Below are positions 1 to 8,222 of a DNA stretch of 64,000 nt, piece after piece. The notes below the pieces were generated by a model. That model made no database searches. It worked only from the letters and a program-made list of their open reading frames with translations, and was not told the origin of the DNA. Positions within the stretch are counted from its first letter, which is position 1. Each line of letters opens with the position of its first letter. The translations under genes and the position numbers were made by a program. Source of the stretch: CAVVXN01 sp963772585 (GTDB lineage Bacteria; Planctomycetota; PLA2; JAEUHO01); NCBI GenBank assembly GCA_963772585.1, contig CAVYXV010000004.1, positions 248,001 through 312,000 of the forward strand. The letters run 5' to 3'.

Positions 1-1
1 G

Positions 2-2337
2 ACGTACGAGATCTCGACGCTTCCGGAAACCGACGACGGGGTGCTCCAGGACCAGAAGCCGGGGCAGGCTCCCACGGTGCTCTCCACGACCCCGTCGCCG
101 GGCGACGCGGCCGTTGCGGTGGGGGGGACGACGAGGTCGTCATCGAATTCAGCGAGAACATCGATCCCTGCAGCATCGACGCGGACACCGTGCGGATGAG
201 CGTCTACGAGAAGGGGGACCCGGGCACGTTCGTCGCCGCTCCGAACGGCAACATGTCGGGGTTCACGCCGGCGACCGACGGGACGCCGACGGATCCGTAC
301 ACCTGGGGCGCGACGAACAGCACGCCGGTCTCTCCCGCGCAGGTCGTGCCGGTGGACCGGATCCTCGAGCAGACGCCGGCCCTGACGCGCCTCAGGGTCC
401 GCCCCGTCTTCGGTGAGCTCCCGGACAACGCGCTGATCGTGCTGCAACTCTCCTTCGGCATCCGTGACTTCGGCGGCACGGCCCTCTCATCCACCACGTT
501 CGCCTTCACGACCGAGAACCGGGCCGCGCAGGACTCGAGCTACACGATTCCCTTCGACGCCTCGACTCCCATCGACAAGTCCGTCTCGACGGCGGACCTC
601 AATACGGCGCGGTCGGCCGGCAAGGCCCAGGCGTGGCTCCTCTTCGCGGGCGACGGCGACAACGGCGGCTCGACGCTTCCGAGCAACCTGGACCCCGCGT
701 TCCCGAAGACCATCGACACGGATTGTTCCTTCCGTACGAACTCGGGGACCAAGACGGCCTTCGATCCCCCGTCCGACGTGAACCTCAACACGGGCGCCTC
801 GCGCAACCGGTCGTGCAACAACGAGACCGACGGATCCACCGCCGTGATCTGGGAGTTCTCCAGCTTCCGGATCCGCGGGGGCGTGACGGTTCGCATCGTC
901 GGGAAGAACCCGGCCATCATCCTCGTGCAGGGTGATGCCGTCATCGAGAGCGGCGGGCGTCTCCTCGTCCGGGGCGACGACCAGAACGGCGCCCCCGACG
1001 GGAAGGGCGAGAACGGGCAAGGCTACAACTACCCGACCTATCCGTCCGGTGGAGCGGGCGGCAAGGGCGTGGCCGGTGGTGCCAACGGCGGCAAGAGCAC
1101 CACCATGTACCAGGGAACCGGAAAGGTCGGTGAGGACGGCTACGTCGGGTACGGCAGCGACGACTACGACTCCCCCGCGGAGAACGGTGGGCTCGGCGCC
1201 GGCGGGGGCCAGATCGGGGCCACGTCGTCCACCTCCACGGCCGGGTGCTCCGGCGGGGGCGGTGGAGGCGGCCACGCGTCGGAGGGGATCGACGGCGGAG
1301 CCTCCCAGAGCGCCGTCAGTCCCTTCGACAGCGCGGCCGAAGGCCAAGGCGGCGGTACCTATCCGACGGGCGCCGACGCCGACAAGATGTACACGCCCTC
1401 GGCGGGATCCGGCGGTGGCGGCGGCGGCGAGAACTTCTACTCGTACACCGGGTACTACGAGGGGCCGGGCGGTGCCGGCGGCGCCGGCGGCGGTTTCGTG
1501 GACCTCACGAGCGGCGGCGACATCAAGATCTACGGCACCATCGACGCCGCGGGGAGCAACGGCGGGCACGGCGGCACCGGCGGGTACGGGAACTATCTCG
1601 CCGGCGGCGGCGGCGGCGGCGGCTCCGGTGGAGGCATCCGGCTCCTCACCCCCAATGCGATCGACGTGACGGGGGGCACGATCACGGCGGCCGGAGGCCA
1701 GGGCGGTACCGGAGGCGTGCCCACCTACAAGGCCGCGGACTTCGTTCGCAACGACGGCGGGGCCGGCGGGCTCGGACGCATCGTTCTCGAGACTGGTGAC
1801 TCGCTGGTGACGGGGTTCTCGACGGCCACGATGATCCCGAGCGAGGGTCAGGACGGCTTCTACCGCGGCCCCTTCGACCCCACGCGATTCCAGGGCGGCG
1901 GCCTCGAGCCGGTGCTGCTCACCGGCCTGATGCTGCTCGGCCCCGTGACGCCCCCCTCGTTCATCCCGAACGCGGCAGGGGACTTCGTCCAGGACATCCC
2001 CGCTCCATCGAGCCTCGGTCCCGGCCAGACCAGCATGCTCCTGGAGTTGCAGGGCTACCCGATGTTGCCCGACGGGACGCCCGACATGGCCTCGCCGACG
2101 GGGTGGTACACGGTGGGGTACTTCGCCAGCACCGTGACCGGTAGCACCTGGTTCCCGGAGGCCAATCCGGGCGACGTGGTCGTGCCCCCGGACAACCTGG
2201 GGGCCGGCATCGCGAACCTGGACGGGTCCCAGTACGTGCAGGCGCGCATCCACTTCTGGTTGCCGGCGGGCATCTCGCCCACGCAGCCGGGACCGTGGCT
2301 GGACAGCTGGACGATCCGATTCCAGTACGACAACTAG
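2..2337 (+). CDS. Exported glycine-rich Ig-like repeat protein, 5'-partial, apparent frameshift
   Basis: C-terminal part of a large surface or exported protein; the start lies before the window. Bases 2-124 read in frame 2 (TYEISTLPETDDG...) and match the paralogue at 2653-5445. After the run of seven G at 121-127 the match continues in frame 1 (DDEVVIEFSENIDPC...) to the stop at 2337. One base appears to be missing from the G-run, so this is either an assembly indel or a real lesion. After an SbsA-type Ig-like segment comes a long Gly-rich region with GGGGG tracts and repeated motifs such as GGGIRLLTP and TAAGGQGG. The C-terminal domain ends in WTIRFQYDN. Enzymatic function is not recognisable; a structural or adhesin-like role is inferred. 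Confidence 0.8.
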   Translation, partial: VRDLDASGNRRRGAPGPEAGAGSHGALHDPVAGRRGRCGGGDDEVVIEFSENIDPCSIDADTVRMSVYEKGDPGTFVAAPNGNMSGFTPATDGTPTDPYTWGATNSTPVSPAQVVPVDRILEQTPALTRLRVRPVFGELPDNALIVLQLSFGIRDFGGTALSSTTFAFTTENRAAQDSSYTIPFDASTPIDKSVSTADLNTARSAGKAQAWLLFAGDGDNGGSTLPSNLDPAFPKTIDTDCSFRTNSGTKTAFDPPSDVNLNTGASRNRSCNNETDGSTAVIWEFSSFRIRGGVTVRIVGKNPAIILVQGDAVIESGGRLLVRGDDQNGAPDGKGENGQGYNYPTYPSGGAGGKGVAGGANGGKSTTMYQGTGKVGEDGYVGYGSDDYDSPAENGGLGAGGGQIGATSSTSTAGCSGGGGGGGHASEGIDGGASQSAVSPFDSAAEGQGGGTYPTGADADKMYTPSAGSGGGGGGENFYSYTGYYEGPGGAGGAGGGFVDLTSGGDIKIYGTIDAAGSNGGHGGTGGYGNYLAGGGGGGGSGGGIRLLTPNAIDVTGGTITAAGGQGGTGGVPTYKAADFVRNDGGAGGLGRIVLETGDSLVTGFSTATMIPSEGQDGFYRGPFDPTRFQGGGLEPVLLTGLMLLGPVTPPSFIPNAAGDFVQDIPAPSSLGPGQTSMLLELQGYPMLPDGTPDMASPTGWYTVGYFASTVTGSTWFPEANPGDVVVPPDNLGAGIANLDGSQYVQARIHFWLPAGISPTQPGPWLDSWTIRFQYDN

Positions 2338-2437
2338 GTCCGGGGGCCTCGAGGTGCGGGGACGCCCCAGCAGAGACAGGGACGCAGGAGGTCGATGAGC
2401 GAGGAGGGTGGGGCCGTCCGGCCGCCCGCCCGAGAAC

Positions 2438-2465
2438 GCGCGGTGCCGGACGGCCGGCACCGCGC
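2438..2465 (+). terminator. Strong GC hairpin between the two glycine-rich genes
   Basis: Perfect 12-bp inverted repeat (GCGCGGTGCCGG / CCGGCACCGCGC) with a 4-base loop, 100 bases past the stop of the first glycine-rich gene. No U-tract follows, so an intrinsic terminator or an mRNA 3'-end stabiliser is inferred. The rest of the 315-base gap holds only the promoter of the next gene as a recognisable feature. Confidence 0.5.
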
Positions 2466-2595
2466 ATCGTAAATACCAATCAGCATCATCGGTATCCCCG
2501 GTAGGGAGTTTCCGCACGGAACGCAGGCGTTCCGGCGGGCCCTGGGGGGGCCGAGGGCCCGTTCGCCCCCGATTTCCTGGGGCGCGCTTGCTGCT

Positions 2596-2624
2596 TTGGA
2601 CTGGCCGTGGGTTTGCGGTACCTT
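2596..2624 (+). promoter_or_regulatory. Sigma-70-like promoter for the second glycine-rich lipoprotein gene
   Basis: TTGGAC, 17-base spacer, TACCTT. The predicted transcript would start near 2631, giving a short leader with the Shine-Dalgarno GGAGG just before the ATG at 2653. Prediction by eye only. Confidence 0.45.
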
Positions 2625-2652
2625 CGTGTGAGAGCATCTCCGGAGGTAGCCG

Positions 2653-5445
2653 ATGTTGCATTCCCGCACGTCGATGGCTGGCGTCGTGGTCGGCCTGGGC
2701 CTTCTCGCACTGGTGGCGTCGGTCCCCGCATGCGGGGGAGGCGCCGGGGGTCCCGGCCCCGAAGGCGCCGGGCAGGGACTCGTGCTCGTCGGGTTCCTCC
2801 AGGCGGGGGTCGACAACCTGGCGATCAACACCACGCTCGAGTTGTCCTTCAGCGAGGCGGTCGACGCCTCGACCGTGAATTCGGGCACCATCCAGGTTCG
2901 GGAAGGACCGGACTTCGGCGCGACCGCGAGCGGCACGTTCCACGTCGCCGGGTCGAAGGTCTACTTCGAGCCGGTGCTCCCGACCGATTGCGCGCTCCAG
3001 ACGGCGGGCTTGAAGCCCGGGAAGACGTACCGGATCGTGGTGGTCGGGTTCCCCGAGGAGTTCTGCGTCAAGAACTCGAAGGGACAGCCCCTGAACCACA
3101 CGTCCTCCTACGAGATCAGTACGCTGCCTGACACGGACGACGGCGTGCTGCGGGACCAGAAGCCCGGGTCGGCCCCCTCCATCGTCGCAACCACCCCGGA
3201 GCCGAACGCGGCGGCCGTGGCCGTCGGTCAGGACGACGAGGTGGTGATCGACTTCAGCGAGAACATCGACCCGTGCACCGTCAACGCGGATACGGTGAAG
3301 TGCAGCGTCTACGAGGTCGGGGACCCCGGTACCTTCATCGCCGCGCCGAACGGGAACATGTCGGGATTCACGCCCGCGACGGACTCGACGCCGAACGACC
3401 CCTACACGTGGGGCGCGACGAACAGTACGCCCGTCTCTCCGCCGCAGGTCGTACCGGTGAACCGCGTCCTCGAGCAGACCTCGGCGCTGACCCGGCTTCG
3501 GATCTCGCCGGTGTTCGGCCAGTTCCCGGACAACGCGCTGGTGGTCGTCCAGATGACCTTCGGCGTGCAGGACTTCGGAGGCCAGGCCCTCGGCCCGACG
3601 ACGTTCTCGTTCACGACGGAGAACCACGCCGCGCAGGCGGGGAGCTACACGATCCCGTTCGACGCCTCGACGCCCGTGGACAAGGCGGTCACGACGGCGG
3701 ACGTGAACACCGCGCGCTCCCCCGGCCGGGTCCAGGCGTGGCTGCTGTTCGCCGGTGACGGCGACAACGGCGGGACCACCTTGACGAGCAATCTGGTGCC
3801 CTCGTTCCCGAAGACGATCAACTCCGACTGCTCCTTCCGGTCGAACTCGGGCGTGAAGTTCGACTTCGATCCGGCGAGCGACGTGAACCTCAACACCGGG
3901 TCGAGCCGCAACCGGACCTGCAGCAACGAGACGGACGGTTCCACGGCGGTGATCTGGGAGTTCTCCTCGTTCCGGATCCGGAGCGGCGTGACCGTGCGCA
4001 TCGTCGGGCAGAATCCGGCGGTGATCCTCGTACAGGGCGACGCGATCATCGAGAGCGGCGGTCGCCTGCTGGTCCGTGGCGACAAGTCGAACGGCGCGCC
4101 GGACAGCCGCGGCGGGAACGCGGTCGGCTACAACTCCCCGAACTACAACGTGGTCTCCGCCTCGGGCGGCGACGGCGTGGCGGGTGCCGGCGATGGCGGT
4201 GCCAGCCACAGCATGTACGAAGGCACCGGCAAGGACGGTGACGACGGCTACTCCGGCTTCGGCAGCGAAGACTACGACACGCCCTCCGAGGAGGGTGGCC
4301 TCGGGGCCGGCCAGGGTCAGGTGGGCGCGACGTCGTCCACGTCCACGGCCGGTTGCTCCGGCGGCGGTGGCGGGGCCGGCCACGCTTCGGTGGGCTCCGA
4401 CGGCGGTCGCTCGCAGAGCTCCGTCAGCCCGTTCGACAGCACTCCGGAGGGCGAAGGCGGCGGCACGTACCCGTCGGGGGCGAGCGCCGACAAGATGTAC
4501 ACGCCCTCGGCCGGCTCGGGCGGTGGAGGCGGTGGCGAGAACTTCTACTCGTACACCGGCTACTACGAGGGCCCGGCGGGCGGCGGTGGCGCCGGCGGCG
4601 GGTTCGTGGACCTCACGAGCGGCGGCGACATCAGGATCTACGGAACGATCGACGCCGCAGGGGGTGACGGCGGCACCGGCGCCACGGGTGGCTACACCAA
4701 CTACCTCGGCGGGGGCGGCGGTGGCGGCGGCTCCGGCGGCGGGATCCGTCTCCTCACGCCGGGGAACATCGACATCACGGGCGCCACGATCACGGCGGCG
4801 GGCGGCCAGGGTGGCTTGGGCGGCGTGCCCTACTACCAGGCGGCCGACTTCGTCCGAAACGACGGCGGGACCGGCGGTCTGGGCCGGATCGTGATGGAGA
4901 ACGGCAACTCGATCGTCACCGGTTACGGCACGGCGACCGTGATCCCGGGGGAAGGGCAGGACGGCTTCTATCGCGGTCCGTTCGATCCGACGCGCTTCCA
5001 GGGCGGTGGTCTCGAGCCGGTGGGCGTGACGGGGCTGATGTTGCTCGGTCCGGTGACGCCGCCGACCTTCCAGCCCGCCGTGGCCACCGACTTCGTCCAG
5101 GGCATTCCGTCGGGCGCGGCCATCGGGAACGGCAAGACGAGCATGCTCGTGGAGCTGAGAGGCTACCCGATGCTGCCCGACGGCACACCGAACCTGGCCG
5201 CTCCGATCGGGTGGTACACGGTGGGCTACTTCGCGAGCACCGTGACCGGCAGCACCTGGTATCCCGAGTCGAACCCCGGCGACGTGGTCGTCCCGGGGGA
5301 CAACATGGGCGCGGGGATCGCCAACCTGAACGGCTCCCAGTACGTCCAGGCGCGCATCCACTTCTGGCTGCCTTCGGGCATCTCGCCGACGGCGCCGGGG
5401 CCCTGGATCGACAGCTGGACGATCCACTTCCAGTACGACAACTGA
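2653..5445 (+). CDS. Glycine-rich lipoprotein with SbsA-type Ig-like domains
   Basis: 930-residue exported protein. A GGAGG Shine-Dalgarno sits 8 bases before the ATG. The N-terminus has a hydrophobic segment (about 9-24) and a possible lipobox ending at Cys27 (SVPAC), followed by a Gly-rich linker. Two Ig-like segments follow (about 40-160 and 175-330) with the signature LELSFSEAVD / VVIDFSENIDP. A Gly-rich, Ser-rich middle (about 490-740) leads to a conserved C-terminal domain ending WTIHFQYDN. It is a close tandem paralogue of the upstream gene and collinear over its whole visible length. Proteins of this build are usually cell-surface or matrix proteins; the ligand is unknown. The gene has its own promoter-like element, so the pair need not be one operon. 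Confidence 0.85.
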   Translation: MLHSRTSMAGVVVGLGLLALVASVPACGGGAGGPGPEGAGQGLVLVGFLQAGVDNLAINTTLELSFSEAVDASTVNSGTIQVREGPDFGATASGTFHVAGSKVYFEPVLPTDCALQTAGLKPGKTYRIVVVGFPEEFCVKNSKGQPLNHTSSYEISTLPDTDDGVLRDQKPGSAPSIVATTPEPNAAAVAVGQDDEVVIDFSENIDPCTVNADTVKCSVYEVGDPGTFIAAPNGNMSGFTPATDSTPNDPYTWGATNSTPVSPPQVVPVNRVLEQTSALTRLRISPVFGQFPDNALVVVQMTFGVQDFGGQALGPTTFSFTTENHAAQAGSYTIPFDASTPVDKAVTTADVNTARSPGRVQAWLLFAGDGDNGGTTLTSNLVPSFPKTINSDCSFRSNSGVKFDFDPASDVNLNTGSSRNRTCSNETDGSTAVIWEFSSFRIRSGVTVRIVGQNPAVILVQGDAIIESGGRLLVRGDKSNGAPDSRGGNAVGYNSPNYNVVSASGGDGVAGAGDGGASHSMYEGTGKDGDDGYSGFGSEDYDTPSEEGGLGAGQGQVGATSSTSTAGCSGGGGGAGHASVGSDGGRSQSSVSPFDSTPEGEGGGTYPSGASADKMYTPSAGSGGGGGGENFYSYTGYYEGPAGGGGAGGGFVDLTSGGDIRIYGTIDAAGGDGGTGATGGYTNYLGGGGGGGGSGGGIRLLTPGNIDITGATITAAGGQGGLGGVPYYQAADFVRNDGGTGGLGRIVMENGNSIVTGYGTATVIPGEGQDGFYRGPFDPTRFQGGGLEPVGVTGLMLLGPVTPPTFQPAVATDFVQGIPSGAAIGNGKTSMLVELRGYPMLPDGTPNLAAPIGWYTVGYFASTVTGSTWYPESNPGDVVVPGDNMGAGIANLNGSQYVQARIHFWLPSGISPTAPGPWIDSWTIHFQYDN

Positions 5446-5837
5446 GCCCTTCGAGACACGCGGCTCGGCCCGACGCGTCTTCCTGGCCCGCATCGTGCGC
5501 GAAGCGCGCGACGCGGCAGTTGGAAGGGGTGCTCCGGCAGGAAGCTACGTCGACAAGTGAGCCCCGTTCGTCGATGACAGGGTGTCCGGGGGCGCCGTTC
5601 GGGTTCGAGGCCACGCCGCGAGGATGAGGCGACCTCTTGGGGTCGCTGACGACGAGCAAGCGGGGCTCCGGGCGCGAGATGCGTACGACCGATTCGCCCT
5701 ACGGGATTCCTCTCGCCCGCCGGACGCGCCTCCTTGGAGTCCTCCCGGCCCCGGGCACGGGCGAACGCCGCCGAGGGACACCCTCGGGGGGTCCCAACGG
5801 GCGTCTTCCTTTGCACACGAGGTTGCGACCCAGGACG
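5446..5837. other. 392-base gap between convergent genes, carrying a dispersed repeat
   Basis: No coding sequence is supported. The middle (about 5578-5760) is copy 1 of a dispersed repeat also found inverted at 51437-51618. It contains a small hairpin (GCGACC...GGTCGC, about 5629-5648). Nothing else was recognised. Confidence 0.6.
5578..5760 (+). repeat. Dispersed intergenic repeat, copy 1
   Basis: About 180 bases align with the reverse complement of 51437-51618, at roughly four matches in five by eye, with nearly invariant blocks such as GCGCGAGATGCGTACGACCG and CGCCTCCTTGGAGTCCTCC. Both copies carry the GCGACC/GGTCGC hairpin with different loop bases. Both lie next to gene 3' ends. No terminal inverted repeats or coding capacity were recognised. 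Confidence 0.7.
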
Positions 5838-6683
5838 CTAGGAAGAGCGCGGGCCGAGCGTTTCGTTGAGGCTGCCGCTACGGAAGCCCTCCACGTCCAC
5901 CGCCACGTAGGCGTACCCCGCGTCCTTGAGCGCACGGACCACCTCGTCCCGACGTCCGTCGGCCAGCAGCCGCGGAAGGTCCGCCGCGGGCACCTCGATC
6001 CGGGCCACGGTGTCGTGGTCCCGGACGCGCACGACGGGAAACCCCATGGCCTTGAGCGCCCGCTCCGCGGCGTGGATGCGGACGAGCGCCTCCTCCGTCA
6101 CCGGCGTGCCGTAGGGGATGCGGCTGGACAGGCAGGGTTCGGCGGGCTTGTCCCAGACCGGGAGTCCCCTCGCGTGCGCCATTTCGCGCACCCAGTGCTT
6201 CGTGAGCCCGGCGAGGAGAAGCGGCGACGTCACGCCGTGGCGGCGCGCGGCGCGCATGCCGGGACGATGGTCGCCCAGGTCGTCGGCGTTGGCTCCGTCG
6301 AGGACGTGGGGGAGGTCGCGTTGGACCGCGAGCTCCCGCAGCCGGCCGAACAGGTGGTCGCGGCAGTAGAAGCACCGGTCGCCTGCGTTTCGGCGGAAGC
6401 CCTCGACGTCCAGCTCGCGGCCCTCCAGGACCATGTGGGGAGTGCCCAGGCGTTGGGCCAGCGCCCTGGCCTTCGCAACCTCCTCACCCGGCACGCTGGC
6501 CGAACTCGACGTCACCGCCAGCACGCGGGCCCCGCCCCAGGCCTCCGCGCAGGACGCGAGGACGAGCGCGCTGTCCACGCCTCCCGACAGCGCCACCACG
6601 CCGCCCGGTTCGAGGGCACCCAGCACGCGTCGGAGGCGGGCTTCGGCCTCCTCGCGGCTTCGGGGGGGAGAGACGGGGGGCAC
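5838..6683 (-). CDS. larE: ATP-dependent sacrificial sulfur transferase LarE
   Basis: 281 residues, PP-loop ATPase of the LarE family, which converts the carboxylates of the pyridinium dinucleotide into thiocarboxylates during synthesis of the nickel-pincer (NPN) cofactor of lactate racemase-type enzymes. Visible: PP-loop SGGVDS (33-38), a CFYC pair (104-107), and the family signature PCLSSRIPYG (183-192) whose Cys184 sits where LarE proteins carry the reactive cysteine. The two extra cysteines would fit members that bind an iron-sulfur cluster instead of sacrificing a cysteine, but this is inference. No larA, larB or larC is in the window. It is the last gene of the minus-strand train, 4 bases after the preceding gene. 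Confidence 0.88.
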   Translation of the reverse strand: MPPVSPPRSREEAEARLRRVLGALEPGGVVALSGGVDSALVLASCAEAWGGARVLAVTSSSASVPGEEVAKARALAQRLGTPHMVLEGRELDVEGFRRNAGDRCFYCRDHLFGRLRELAVQRDLPHVLDGANADDLGDHRPGMRAARRHGVTSPLLLAGLTKHWVREMAHARGLPVWDKPAEPCLSSRIPYGTPVTEEALVRIHAAERALKAMGFPVVRVRDHDTVARIEVPAADLPRLLADGRRDEVVRALKDAGYAYVAVDVEGFRSGSLNETLGPRSS

Positions 6684-6687
6684 CGGC

Positions 6688-7815
6688 CTACCGCTGGAAG
6701 ATCGGCAAGACCTCGTCCGGGATCGCCAACGTGAGGATGGCGAACACCGTCGGGACGAGGGGACCGAAGTCGAACTGGTCCGTGGGATCCATCCAGTTGC
6801 CCCGGGAACGGGACTGCATGCCGAGGATCACCGGAACCATGACGCGCTGCCAGCGTGCCCAATACCCGCCGGAGTCCCGACTCCAGTCGCCGCCGTCCTT
6901 CTGCCAGCAGGTCCAGGCCGCATAGAAGTTGCCGTAGAAGAGCCACCGGTTGATGGACCGGATGTCACGCTCCACCTTCCGCATCATGTAGTCGAGACCC
7001 CGGCGGATGACGTTGTCGTTGTCCGTGTAGCGACCGTAGAGGAAGAAGCTCGAGAGCGCCGCCGCGGTCAGGGCGTAGGAGGAGCGGTCCGTGTAGGTGC
7101 TGTAGCGGAACGAGCCGTCCGGGTTCTGGCTCCGCTTGAGGTAGTGGAGGCCCCGCTTCACGACGTTTTCATCGACGGGAACGCCCGCGTCGCGCGCGGC
7201 TCGCAGCCCCTGGGCCACGGTCACCGTGACGCTCCCCTCGTGCTCCTGGCCCGGGGTCGGCTCGTAGCCGAAGCCGCCGGTCACCGTCTGGGCCTGTTCG
7301 ATGCAGTGGACGGCCTTCTCGACGACCCGGCGGATCCGCCGGGTCCGGTCGTCGCGCGACGTGCCGAGGACCGAGGCCAGGGCAAGGGTCGCGTAGCCCT
7401 GACCGTGCATGCGGGAGGACACGTCCGGCGGGTAGTGGAAGTAGCCCTCCGGATTCGTCACCGGGTCCTTCGGATGCTCCACCAGGTTCACCAGGAAGTC
7501 GATGCCGTCGTGGATCTGTTTCCCGTAGCGGCCCCGGCCGTCCGTCGAGCCCTCCGACATGAGGGCGAGGATGGAGAGCGCGGTGACGGCGACGATCCCA
7601 TTGTCGTTCCCGAACGCGCCGATGCCGTTCGGATGCTGCATGCTCGCGACATACGCGCAACCCCGGCTGATCGCGTCCCGCCGGCGCTCCCGGTCCCCGG
7701 ACGGCTCCGGCACCACCCCCCCGGGCTCGGAGGCGAGGGCGTGCAGGAGTGGCAGGCCGAGCGCAGCGCTCCCTCCGAGGAGGAGGGCACGCCGGTCGAA
7801 GCGTCGCTCGGGCAC
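6688..7815 (-). CDS. Exported alpha/alpha-toroid (terpene cyclase/prenyltransferase-fold) protein
   Basis: 375 residues. The N-terminus RRFDRRALLLGG plus a hydrophobic stretch resembles a Tat-type signal. The rest consists of repeated helical units with motifs such as QNPDGSF and VTGGFGYEP, as in the squalene-hopene cyclase/prenyltransferase toroid superfamily. No DxDD-type cyclase motif was seen, so catalysis is not claimed. Related in build to the product of 16162-17348 in the same train; both end in a similar segment (LPIFQR versus LPIHQR). It starts 5 bases after the stop of the upstream gene. Such proteins are often encoded with MoxR/VWA clusters in planctomycetes; their role is unknown. 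Confidence 0.75.
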   Translation of the reverse strand: MPERRFDRRALLLGGSAALGLPLLHALASEPGGVVPEPSGDRERRRDAISRGCAYVASMQHPNGIGAFGNDNGIVAVTALSILALMSEGSTDGRGRYGKQIHDGIDFLVNLVEHPKDPVTNPEGYFHYPPDVSSRMHGQGYATLALASVLGTSRDDRTRRIRRVVEKAVHCIEQAQTVTGGFGYEPTPGQEHEGSVTVTVAQGLRAARDAGVPVDENVVKRGLHYLKRSQNPDGSFRYSTYTDRSSYALTAAALSSFFLYGRYTDNDNVIRRGLDYMMRKVERDIRSINRWLFYGNFYAAWTCWQKDGGDWSRDSGGYWARWQRVMVPVILGMQSRSRGNWMDPTDQFDFGPLVPTVFAILTLAIPDEVLPIFQR

Positions 7816-7820
7816 CGGGA

Positions 7821-8141
7821 TCAGCGGCCGCCGGAGGCGGGTCCTTCCTCGCTTGCGGCGCGGTTGAGGCGAATCAGGTAGCGGCGGATCAAGTTCACGT
7901 AGCGCGGGGGGATCTTGTCGAAGTCGCCTCGCACGAAGGAGTCGCGGATCTGCGGGGGCAGGAAGGCCGCCCAGGCGGGGGCGTTGTCCGGACGCTTCGA
8001 TCCGGACGCCTCCTCGTCCTCCGGTCGCGTGCTCGTCCGCTGCTCGGGGTCGCGGGGACCGAGAGGCTTCTTCTGCTCCCCGTCCTTGGGCTGCTTCTGC
8101 TCGTCGCGCCGACTCTTCATCTCATCGAGTTGCTTGCGCAC
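7821..8141 (-). CDS. C-terminal part of a probable split small exported protein
   Basis: 106 residues from a GTG without a convincing Shine-Dalgarno. The same frame stays open upstream to the TGA at 8220-8222 that ends the preceding gene, and those extra codons (SSCSGGSVEPKDPKQQ...) fit well as a direct continuation of it. The sequence is charged, Gln/Pro/Lys-rich and ends in a conserved-looking helical motif (LPPQIRDSFVRGDFDKIPP, then RYVNLIRRYLIRL). In proteins of this type the charged linker and LPP motif normally follow the exported N-terminal part in one chain. It is therefore best read as the second half of the gene starting at 8645, joined by readthrough, selenocysteine insertion, or separated by a real stop. 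Confidence 0.55.
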   Translation of the reverse strand: MRKQLDEMKSRRDEQKQPKDGEQKKPLGPRDPEQRTSTRPEDEEASGSKRPDNAPAWAAFLPPQIRDSFVRGDFDKIPPRYVNLIRRYLIRLNRAASEEGPASGGR

Positions 8142-8189
8142 GTCGCGCGGCTCGGCGGGCGGCTCCTTGCCCTGCTGCTTCGGATCCTT

Positions 8190-8222
8190 CGGCTCGACCG
8201 AGCCGCCACTGCAGGAACTTCA
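8190..8222 (-). promoter_or_regulatory. In-frame UGA with SECIS-like hairpin (candidate selenocysteine site)
   Basis: On the minus strand TGA (8222-8220) is followed in frame by Ser-Ser-Cys, giving a UxxC-like arrangement. Twenty bases after the UGA lies a 4-base loop GGUC closed by a perfect 6-bp stem CGGCUC/GAGCCG (8205-8190). Bacterial SECIS elements are hairpins just 3' of the UGA with a G at the start of the apical loop at about this distance, and the E. coli fdhF element has the same GGUC in its loop. In GC-rich DNA such a hairpin may arise by chance. No selA/B/C/D gene is in the window. Confidence 0.35.

Noticed and set aside
487..5493. A 1668-codon open frame on the minus strand across both glycine-rich genes
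   Set aside because: It is the antisense shadow of GC-rich, codon-biased genes; composition is Arg/Gly/Val-rich with no domain, signal or Shine-Dalgarno.
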